Origin: Bradyrhizobium japonicum USDA 6
GTDB taxonomy: Bacteria; Pseudomonadota; Alphaproteobacteria; Rhizobiales; Xanthobacteraceae
Assembly: GCF_000284375.1 (NCBI RefSeq)
Contig: NC_017249.1
Location: 8,301,001-8,365,000, forward strand
DNA length: 64,000 bases
Direction: 5' to 3'
How positions within the stretch are numbered: the stretch's first letter is position 1; the number at the start of each line of letters is the position of its first letter. A program made the position numbers and the translations under genes. Below the pieces are notes generated by a model. It had not been told where the DNA came from, ran no database searches, and saw only the letters and a program-made list of their open reading frames with translations. Positions 57,104 to 64,000 of this stretch are shown here, piece by piece.

Positions 57104-57445
57104 TCAATCGATCTCCAGCGCTTTCACGCGCATCTGTTCGCCCGCGGTTACCTGCAACTGATAACTGCCGCAGCAAGGACAGCAATCGCCCCGGCGTGCA
57201 ATTTCAACGCTCTTCGAACAGCTCATGCACCAGGCAACGCCCGGTAGTTCAACGATATTAAGCGCGGCGCCTTCGGCAACGGTCCGCATTGCAGCGACAG
57301 CAAAGCAGAACCTGATCGCTTCAGGCGCGGCATGACTCAGCGTTCCCAATTCCAAACAGACGCTCCGCACCCGCGAAGAGGATCGCTCCCGTACCTTCTC
57401 CTCGACGATCTGAATGATCCCCATGCAAATGGCCATTTCATGCAT
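57104..57445 (-). CDS. hypA: Hydrogenase nickel-insertion protein HypA
   Basis: From ATG 57445 113 residues. N-terminal [16 protein letters not shown] (the His2 nickel ligand) and the zinc site [20 protein letters not shown]. HypA works with HypB to insert nickel. The stop overlaps the hypB start (TGATG). Start chosen by the invariant MHE; the frame is open to 57499. Intact, but its partner hypB is broken. Confidence 0.95.
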   Translation of the reverse strand: MHEMAICMGIIQIVEEKVRERSSSRVRSVCLELGTLSHAAPEAIRFCFAVAAMRTVAEGAALNIVELPGVAWCMSCSKSVEIARRGDCCPCCGSYQLQVTAGEQMRVKALEID

Positions 57446-58541
57446 CGTGAAATTCACGAAAATTGAGAGTGAACCCGACGCACGGATCCAGCGACGCAAT
57501 CACCGCGTGGACTGCATCACAGCGCCGCGGAGCTGTCAGCACGGCGCCCTGCAGGTTCCGTACAAGCGGTCCGCGCTTATGGAAATTCCACTCCGTCGGC
57601 GCCAGGAATTCGAAGCGAGATATCCGGCCGTGAGCGTCAAGCTCAACAGCGTGGTAGAGACGTCCCCTGGCGCATTCGACCGCGGCCGCTGCACGACCGG
57701 GCCCAAGCTTATATCTTTCGATAATCCCATGCTCTGCGGTATCCGGCTGAGCGCCGGCCTCAAGCCAGGCACATAGCCCGGACGATTTCAACTATTCTGG
57801 CCATCAGCCGCTCGGCCGCACCGAAGGGTCTCAGCAAGAACCGATCCCGGGTCATTTGGCGCGCCCAAGGACCCGTCTCGGGCACATGTCCTTCCAGATC
57901 CGGACAATCGCAAAACGTCGAATCATCCCCGAGCAATCGCTTCGCGATGTTGAAGTCGTCAGCAGCGGACAGGAACGAGTATGCTGCCGGAGCCGACTTC
58001 AAGCCGGCCTCATGAAGCGCCGCGACGCGAAGCGACAGTGGGCTGCCGGACCTGAGCGCGCGTCCCTCATTCGGTACGCCCAGCGCGGCCAGCGCCGCCG
58101 CGATCCGCGCTGTTGCTTCCCGTTGAGGGGGGGCACGAGGCTCGCTGGGCGGAGCGAACAAGCGCTGACAATTCCGACATCAGGGAGCGGATTGCTGCCG
58201 CACTGGCGACCTCTAGCGTGAGATGTCCGGCAAATAGGCCCCGTGCCAAATCCATGATGCGCTCGGTAACGATCAGCGCAATACGATGCTGTTTTTTTTG
58301 CGAGGGTGATCACTTCGTCGCGCGCCGTTTCGATCGCGGTCAACAGTGCGGTTTGCTGCGCAGCGGCACATAACGCGAAGAGCCGCGGCACTGCGTTGAG
58401 CAGTGACGAGGCCTGCTTTCCGGCGAATATCCGACCCAGCGGCGGCCGGACTCGCGGCTGGATCTCGACCGAGGCGACTACGTCGGCAGCTAGCAATACG
58501 CGGACATGGATTTTGTTGCTTGCAGTGAGGTTCATGCGCAA
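57438..58541 (-). pseudogene. hupK: hupK, at least three frameshifts
   Basis: HupK is a large-subunit-like assembly factor. N-terminus from ATG 58541: HVRVLLAADVVASVEIQPRV, RPPLGRIFAGKQASSLLNAV. The frame shifts at a run of eight T/A (58292-58299) to read RIALIVTERIMDLARGLFAG, again near 58110-58160 to ARIAAALAALGVPNEGRALR, and again near 57775 to RYKLGPGRAAAAVECARGRL and the C-terminal [16 protein letters not shown]. Overlaps hypA by eight bases. Three shifts make expression implausible. Confidence 0.83.
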
Positions 58542-58626
58542 TGCTGCCCCCTCCCCCCGCGCAAGCTATGATCCATCCGAAGGCGCCGTCTGTGGGATCG
58601 CAACTGATGTCGAGTGCCCGAGCGCA

Positions 58627-59875
58627 TCATGTGAAGTACGCCTCGAGAATTTCCTGCACGCGTCCGGCAGAGTCCTGGAAATCCTCGTCGGCAGCCAACG
58701 CAACAATCGGCACGCCCCCGACCTCCACCGTATCAAGGATGATGTTGTCCGTAGAATTGAAGAACTGCACGGACCAAACATTCCTAGTCCCGGTCGCCTG
58801 CACTCTGCAGGCACCGTAGCCCCGCAACATGAGTTGGACGGGTCCGTTGCCCAAGCTTTGCTGCAGGAATGTCAAGTCGACAACGCTCATTGGCAGTAAC
58901 GTCAGATTGATGACATGCGCATTCATGCAAAATTGCCAGACGCTGGCCCGCTCGCGTATTTCGGCCAGCACCGGTTGAACGTTCATCGCGCCATCCGGCG
59001 GCGTGTCAATCAGAAGTTCGGTTGATGTCAGGTCAGTTGCGGCACGCCGGACAATCTGCGGAATCGCTCCAACCTCGACATATTCGTGCGCCGGTTCGGT
59101 TCCGATGCGCACGCGCCAGATTCCGGCATGCACGGACTCCCGGATTTGTGCCAAACTGCCGTCCGGCAACGCAACCACCCGGTCACCTCGCCTTCCCCGA
59201 GCAATTCGTCAATCAGCTTGCGCTCGGCATCGCTGAAATTTGCGAGTCCGTACAATTGTGTCGGATCACCGCTTCTCTGACCCCCAACAGCAGCAGCGAC
59301 ATTTGACATTAGCAGGGCAGCGTTCGGATACTTCCTTGCACGTTCGTCGCAAACCCGCCAAACGCGATTGACAAGCGCACTTGTCGCGCCGCGATAGAAT
59401 ACATCGAGAGTTCCAGAACCTGTGGTAAAGCCGCTCGCCGCGCGGCCGGCGCCGCCAGATACAACGGGGATCGCTGCTTTCACGATGCGATGTTCCATTG
59501 TCTGTGTCGAGGGGTATTGCACTTGCCGGCGCCGGTGCTGCCGGCGAGTGCCCAAAGGATCGGTGAGGAGATGCGGTTGATCGTGAGCAAACGATCCGGT
59601 CTCTTGCCGATCAGGCAGAGTATATTGTTCCTCGGGGATAGGCGCGGCGTCGACAGTCTACGCTGGCCGGGCCGGCCGGTCAGTGTGCCACCAGGGCCGC
59701 GCGAGGGTGCTTCACTGATCCGCAGAATATGTAGGGGATCAGCCGCCGGCAGCGGCATCAAGGTCGCCTTCCTGGGAACGTGCGCGACCAGGCGCGCATC
59801 GGCGCTAACGCCCTCCACGTCGTCGGACGGAGCGGGCCGTGTCAGAGCATGCTGAGCCGGCTGCAACTTCATCAC
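58627..59875 (-). pseudogene. hupH: hupH-type hydrogenase maturation gene, frameshifted
   Basis: The C-terminal part (58627 to about 59175) is HupH/HyaF-like: [40 protein letters not shown], then [20 protein letters not shown]. The preceding [20 protein letters not shown] lies in another frame and joins it only by a shift near 59170-59180. A third segment up to 59875 (KATLMPLPAADPLHILRISE) is in a further frame and looks like the N-terminus. hupG, hupI and hupJ, expected around here in Bradyrhizobium, were not found. Domain assignment is firm only for the C-terminal part. Confidence 0.7.
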
Positions 59876-60055
59876 ACTCCTCTCTGATCATGATCGGTTC
59901 TGCCAGCATGGCGGTTAGCAAGGCGCATGCCAATCATCTCTAGGTGCGCGAGTCGCGTTCGACCCAACGGCGTAGCGCCTGACGTTGTCCAAGCCGATGG
60001 TCCTGCGACTGGAATCCGGTCTATGAACCCCAGCCGGTGCAAGGGAGCGGAAGCG

Positions 60056-60346
60056 CTAGCGTAGGTGCTCCGGCAATTGCGGCTCGTGACCGATCAAGTC
60101 CGCAAAGAAGCGATCGCAGCTCTGACCGTTGAGGCTGGCCTCAAGCCCGTCAAGTGCTTTGCAGATCAGCCTTGCTTCGTTTTCGTCCAGGAGCCGCACT
60201 GCGCTGTCGATATGAACGAGCACCTTGGCGCCGGCCCGTACATCAGCGAGCAGCACGACGGAGATGCGCCGCTGCTCATTGCCATACTCGCATAACGCGG
60301 TGACACCGTCGGTCTCGACAATCGTCATTGGCAAGCCAAGGCACAT
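60056..60346 (-). CDS. hupF: HupF, HypC-family hydrogenase chaperone
   Basis: A 96-residue HypC/HupF protein: MCLGLPMTIVETDGVTALCE with the essential Cys2, KVLVHIDSAVRLLDENEA, and a C-terminal extension absent from HypC. HupF protects the large subunit HupL during maturation, especially in oxygen. It starts just after hupD. Intact. Confidence 0.93.
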   Translation of the reverse strand: MCLGLPMTIVETDGVTALCEYGNEQRRISVVLLADVRAGAKVLVHIDSAVRLLDENEARLICKALDGLEASLNGQSCDRFFADLIGHEPQLPEHLR

Positions 60347-60348
60347 AA

Positions 60349-60947
60349 TCAGCCGCAGGCCGCTAGATCGGCTCTGCCTTTCATTTCATAATTCGCATGG
60401 TCAATATTGTTCGCCAACAGCCGTTCTGATGCAGGCAGCGGCGCACTCCGCGGTTTTGCCGGCGAGTCCCACTGCTCTAGGAGCTTACAGGCCAGTCTAA
60501 TCGCGGGGGGAATCTGAAAGCGCACCGGCGCGGTCAGCGGACCGCCCCAATTCTCCAGATCCATCGGCTGGCAGCCGATAAGAGCGAGCTCTCGCGGGCG
60601 GCGGCCAAGCAAATCGGCCGCGCTCAAGACCTCCTGGAAGCCCATCTGATGCAGGCTCACCTTCTTGGCCCCCGTGAATTTTGGCACTTCGTCATCTCGT
60701 ACAAGCTCCAACTGCCCGGGCAGCAATCCATAGTCGATGGCGTCGAACACGATCAGGCAGTCGGCCCCCTCAAGAAAACTAACGAGGTAGAGCCCCTGGG
60801 TGCCGCCATCGAGAACGGTGACGTATCATCGACCGCGTAGCTACGATGAAACTCCTCGACCGCACGCACACCGAATCCCTCATCGGCCCACAGAATATTG
60901 CCAATGCCGAGCACCAAAATCCGCTTTTTCTCTGTTGAATTGAGCAT
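60349..60947 (-). pseudogene. hupD: hupD (hydrogenase large-subunit protease), frameshifted
   Basis: N-terminus from ATG 60947: RILVLGIGNILWADEGFGVR with the nickel-binding Glu/Asp region, to HRSYAVDD. The frame then shifts near 60820-60832: the homologous VTVLDGGTQGLYLVSFLEGA and DCLIVFDAIDYGLLPG are read in the other frame and continue to the stop at 60349, including KVSLHQMGFQEVL with the second metal His. HupD cleaves the HupL C-terminal tail after nickel insertion. One shift; may be a recent lesion or an error. Confidence 0.82.
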
Positions 60948-60981
60948 CCGCTTCCCAGTCAATCGCCAAACCAATGCTCAC

Positions 60982-61674
60982 CTACTTGATAGAAGGGAAG
61001 CTGCGGCGCGACACGACGTCGTCCCAGAGCACCGCGTAGATGTGGACCAGCGCGAACATCACGATCACCCACAGGCCGAGATGATGCCAGGTGTGAAAGT
61101 CCTGGCTGTTCGGCCAGAGTGAAAACACCCAGCCGAACACCTTGTACTGCCAGCTGTCAGTACCGGCACCTTGCCCGTAAAGTGCAAAGCCGGTGACGAC
61201 CATGAACGTGATCGTCTGCGTAAACATGAAGAACATTGCTAGCTGAGCAAGGCGGTTGTGCCCGAGGCCCCTTTCAGGCTCAACCGCAAGGAACGAATAC
61301 CGGCGAATCTCGTGGTGCAACTCCCGCCAAAAGCACCGGCGCCAAAGCGGCACGCAAAAGATCTGCATGGCGTGCGCGTTTCCCATCAAGGCCCAGTAGA
61401 TACGCAGAAGAAAGCCGGCGCTGAGTACATATCCCGCCGAGAAATGAGCAAAGCGGATATAGCCGAATAGAAAACCGCCGCTTGCCATTCCCCATATCGC
61501 CGGTGTCCCGGTTCCAATAAGATAGCCTGTTAAACTCAGTACCAGAATCGCGGCTGCATTAGCCCAATGCCAGAGTCGCACCAGCGCATAAATGTGGGCG
61601 GTGCCCCCACGGATGCTGCGACCAGCCAGTGCCGCATCGGCGGCGGCAAGAAACTTCTGAGCCCTGTTCCGCAT
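60982..61674 (-). CDS. hupC: Hydrogenase b-type cytochrome HupC
   Basis: From ATG 61674 (TTAGGCCC before it, five bases after the hupL stop) 230 residues; the frame is open to 61716. Four membrane spans with haem-ligand histidines: YALVRLWHWANAAAILVLSL, YIRFAHFSAGYVLSAGFLLR, MFFMFTQTITFMVVTGFALY and FHTWHHLGLWVIVMFALVHI. It anchors HupSL to the membrane and passes electrons to quinone. Intact. Confidence 0.95.
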   Translation of the reverse strand: MRNRAQKFLAAADAALAGRSIRGGTAHIYALVRLWHWANAAAILVLSLTGYLIGTGTPAIWGMASGGFLFGYIRFAHFSAGYVLSAGFLLRIYWALMGNAHAMQIFCVPLWRRCFWRELHHEIRRYSFLAVEPERGLGHNRLAQLAMFFMFTQTITFMVVTGFALYGQGAGTDSWQYKVFGWVFSLWPNSQDFHTWHHLGLWVIVMFALVHIYAVLWDDVVSRRSFPSIK

Positions 61675-61678
61675 GGGC

Positions 61679-63469
61679 CTAACGAACTCTAATTGAGGCC
61701 ATTTCTTGACCCTCATGACTCATCACGTGCGTCGAGCAAGCCAAGCACGGATCAAAGGAGTGGATGGTGCGCAAAATCTCCAACGGGCGCTGCGGATCGG
61801 CCATCGGAGTGCCGATCAGCGAAGCTTCAAAAGCGCCAATATTGCCGCTTGAATCGCGAGGAGATCCGTTCCATGTCGTCGGCACGACACATTGATAGTT
61901 GTCAATCTTAGCGTCCTTGATCGTAATCCAGTGCCCGAGCGCACCGCGAGGCGCCTCAGTGAACCCGTAGCCTTTGGCTTCCTTGCGCCAGGTTTCCGGC
62001 CTCCACCTGCTGATATCGGCAGTTGCCGTGTTGCCCGCCTTGATGTTGATTACCAGCTTATCCTGGAAATGGCGCATCTGATGCGCCGCCCATTGGCATT
62101 CGAGCGCCCGCGCCGCAGTACGGCCAAGGGTCGAGAACAGCGCAGTCACGGGAAGATTGAGCCCCTTGAGCAGTCTCTCGGCGGGCTCCTTGAACTCGGC
62201 TTTGCCTTGCGCATAACCGATAATGTATCGGGCCAACGGCCCAACCTCCACGGCGCGGCCGCGCCATCGCGGCGCTTTGATCCAGGAATATTTGCCGCCT
62301 TCGTCGAGTTCTTTAATATCTGTCTTGCTGCCTTTGAGTTTTGGCCCAAGTTCAAAACTCGGCTCGGTGATACCATCCCAGGGAAGCAGTCCGCAGCAAT
62401 GGCCGGGGTATTTATACCATGAATGCGCGACGAATTCCTGGATCTGTTCGGGATCACCATGGTCGATCGGCAATATCTCCTTGAGATTGCCATCAAGAAT
62501 GACCCCGCGCGGCAGCTTGAAACTCTCGCCGGAACAGTCATTGGCCTTTTCGGGGATATCGCCATAGGACATCACGCTTTTGCTCGAAAGACCGCCGCCG
62601 TGGAGCCAGTCCTTATAGTACGAAAAGATCGCGGCAATGTCGGGCAGATAGACCTGCTCGACAAACTCGATCGAACGGTCGATGATGGAGGATATAATGT
62701 TCAGTCGCTCCATGCCGATTGCGCCCACCGCTCCGATTCCGTCGATGTTGATCGCGCACGGCACGCCGCCCACCAGCCAATTTGGATGCGGGTTCTTGCC
62801 GCCATAAATCGCTTGGGTTTTGACGATCTCCTTCTGGAAGTCGAGTGCTTCAAGATAATGAGCTACCGCTATCAGGTTCGCTTCCGGTGGCAGTTTGTAG
62901 GCCGGATGCCCCCAATAGCCATTCTTGAACGGACCGAGTTGCCCTGATCCGAAGAATTTGCCGAGCCGGATCTGTAGATCCTTGAAATAGCCAGGGGATG
63001 ACAGCGGCCAGGGCGAGATAGATTGCGCCAGTGTAGAGGTCGACTTGGGATCGTCCTTGAGGGCGGAGACCACGTCGACCCAATCCAACGAATGGAGGTG
63101 ATAGAAATGTACGAGGTGATCATGCACGAGCAGGCACAGCTGCATGATGTTGCGGATCGAATTTGCATTCTCCGGAATCGTAATTCCTAGTGCATTTTCA
63201 ACCGCGCGCACGGAGGTGAGCGCATGGGTACCGGTGCAGACCCCGCAAATCCGCTCGGTGAACGCCCATGCGTCGCGCGGATCGCGCCCACGCAGGATGA
63301 CTTCGATGCCACGCCAAATCGTCCCGCTTGAGACTGCATTGCGGATCACATTGTCGGAATCGAGATTAGCTTCGATGCGCAGGTGGCCTTCGATGCGAGT
63401 CAGCGGATCGATAACGATTCGCTTGCCGGAACGATCGAGATTGAACCCATTCGGCGTCTGGACGGCCAC
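61679..63469 (-). CDS. hupL: Uptake [NiFe]-hydrogenase large subunit HupL
   Basis: A 596-residue large subunit with the NiFe ligands: Cys75 and Cys78 in [11 protein letters not shown], and Cys575 and Cys578 in [10 protein letters not shown] 15-residue tail (VMSHEGQ...) after His581 is the piece removed by HupD. Oxidises hydrogen produced by nitrogenase. Frame is intact, but the maturation genes needed to fill its active site and cut its tail are damaged in this cluster. Confidence 0.98.
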   Translation of the reverse strand: MAVQTPNGFNLDRSGKRIVIDPLTRIEGHLRIEANLDSDNVIRNAVSSGTIWRGIEVILRGRDPRDAWAFTERICGVCTGTHALTSVRAVENALGITIPENANSIRNIMQLCLLVHDHLVHFYHLHSLDWVDVVSALKDDPKSTSTLAQSISPWPLSSPGYFKDLQIRLGKFFGSGQLGPFKNGYWGHPAYKLPPEANLIAVAHYLEALDFQKEIVKTQAIYGGKNPHPNWLVGGVPCAINIDGIGAVGAIGMERLNIISSIIDRSIEFVEQVYLPDIAAIFSYYKDWLHGGGLSSKSVMSYGDIPEKANDCSGESFKLPRGVILDGNLKEILPIDHGDPEQIQEFVAHSWYKYPGHCCGLLPWDGITEPSFELGPKLKGSKTDIKELDEGGKYSWIKAPRWRGRAVEVGPLARYIIGYAQGKAEFKEPAERLLKGLNLPVTALFSTLGRTAARALECQWAAHQMRHFQDKLVINIKAGNTATADISRWRPETWRKEAKGYGFTEAPRGALGHWITIKDAKIDNYQCVVPTTWNGSPRDSSGNIGAFEASLIGTPMADPQRPLEILRTIHSFDPCLACSTHVMSHEGQEMASIRVR

Positions 63470-63482
63470 CGTCGTTACCTCC

Positions 63483-64000
63483 TCAACTCGGCTTGCCTTT
63501 GTGGGCAGGGCGATCCGGCCGGTGCCTCAACCGCTTCGCGGCGGTGACCGCCGCGTGGGCAGCGACCGCTAGCCCCACCACGCCGGCAGCGGCCATGCCG
63601 ATCTCGTCGGCGTTCTGCTCGATGCCGAACTGCTTGATGGTCGTGAGTCGGTCGTAAAATGACCCTTTATCCCAGAAGCCATCTTCGGAGCAGCCGAGAC
63701 AGCCGTGGCCGGATTGAATGGGAAATGAAACGCCGCCGTTCCACCGAAGGGCCGAACAGGCATTGTAGGTGGTTGGTCCCTTGCAGCCCAACTTGTACAA
63801 GCAATAGCCCTTGCGTGCGTTGGTGTCGTCCCACTCTTCGACGAATTGACCAGCGTCGAAATGGGACCGCCGGTAGCACTTATCGTGAATGTGCTCGGAA
63901 TAAAACATACTTGGACGCCCTTGGTGATCAAGCTTTGGAAGCTTTCCGAACGTGGTAATGAAAGTCACGAGGCCGCTCATGACCTCTGCGATCGGCGGGC
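63483..64000 (-). CDS. hupS: Uptake hydrogenase small subunit HupS, 3' part
   Basis: The frame is open to the right window edge; 171 residues are visible. Iron-sulfur features: [44 protein letters not shown], and [19 protein letters not shown], ligands of the medial and distal clusters. A hydrophobic helix ([15 protein letters not shown]) near the C-terminus anchors it in the membrane. The N-terminus with its Tat signal, and the hup promoter, are outside the window. Confidence 0.95.
   Translation of the reverse strand, partial: PPIAEVMSGLVTFITTFGKLPKLDHQGRPSMFYSEHIHDKCYRRSHFDAGQFVEEWDDTNARKGYCLYKLGCKGPTTYNACSALRWNGGVSFPIQSGHGCLGCSEDGFWDKGSFYDRLTTIKQFGIEQNADEIGMAAAGVVGLAVAAHAAVTAAKRLRHRPDRPAHKGKPS

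Larger units (their letters stand above)
54839..57104 (-). pseudogene. hypB: hypB (Ni-insertion GTPase), broken by IS3 copy 2 and a frameshift
   Basis: N-terminus from ATG 57104: [10 protein letters not shown] with a His-containing stretch poorer than usual, then the P-loop [14 protein letters not shown]. One base is missing near 56692: the expected [19 protein letters not shown] is only read after a shift. The frame resumes with [30 protein letters not shown], and [20 protein letters not shown] at 56347, where the IS3 element begins. The C-terminus resumes at 54979 ([20 protein letters not shown]) and ends at 54839. HypB delivers nickel to hydrogenase. Two independent lesions make this a pseudogene. 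Overlaps hypA and hypF by a few bases. Confidence 0.93.

Noticed and set aside
60056..60346. Reading hupF as a second hypC
   Set aside because: Position after hupD and the C-terminal extension fit HupF; hypC is at 53097-53330.

Overview
This is part of a rhizobial symbiosis island, most likely from a Bradyrhizobium. Evidence: a type III secretion export gene followed by a y4yS-like gene; nodulation-outer-protein effector genes with tts boxes; NifH of 294 and NifD of 500 residues; the order nifD-K-E-N-X and nifB-frxA-nifZ; fixBCX; NifA/sigma54 promoters; and a hup/hyp uptake-hydrogenase cluster beside nif. The species cannot be fixed from sequence alone.

Layout. 1-10.5 kb: 3' end of rhcV, a TPR lipoprotein (y4yS-like), a split nopP-like effector behind a tts box, an M16 peptidase pair (second member frameshifted), two adjacent P-loop ATPases of unknown role and a ruined nopM-like ubiquitin ligase that still has its tts box. 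10.5-17 kb: mostly gene-poor DNA with decayed molybdate-transport genes; an IS256-type element with 9-bp target repeats sits in the 3' end of modC. 17-18.2 kb: ahpC-ahpD behind a sigma54-type promoter. 18.4-25 kb (minus strand): nifH, nifQ, nifW, fixB, fixC, fixX. 25.3-26.9 kb (plus strand): a nif-associated ArsC-like gene sharing nifH's NifA sites, then ompW behind a perfect FixK/FNR box. 27.3-45.7 kb (mostly minus strand): nifD-K-E-N-X with accessory genes, fdxB, a full-length nopP, a Rieske protein, an iscA/nifS/nifT operon, and the nifB-frxA-nifZ operon with several small unknown genes. 46-48.6 kb: a cysteine desulfurase stub, a defective IS3-family copy and an IS630-family element. 48.7-50.5 kb: a NifA-type ferredoxin gene and alanine dehydrogenase. 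50.6-64 kb (minus strand): hupS (partial), hupL, hupC, hupD, hupF, hupH, hupK, hypA, hypB, hypF-hypC, hypD, hypE.

How it works together. The nif/fix core is intact and carries at least seven readable -24/-12 promoters, most with TGT-N10-ACA NifA sites; two of these sites lie between divergent promoter pairs. It supplies nitrogenase, cofactor synthesis (nifB, E, N, X, Q, S), electron supply (fixBCX, ferredoxins) and protection (ahpCD).

The clearest pattern is contrast. The nif/fix genes read without interruption, while the accessory functions are decaying: two effectors, one M16 peptidase, molybdate transport and the hydrogenase maturation genes. hypB has an IS insertion and a frameshift. hypE has lost its essential C-terminal Cys by a one-base slip. 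hypF lacks a large internal part and is fused to hypC. hupD, hupH and hupK are frameshifted. The structural genes hupL and hupC remain open, so this copy probably makes no mature hydrogenase unless a second hyp set exists elsewhere. Several frameshifts lie in homopolymers, so sequencing error must be excluded for those.
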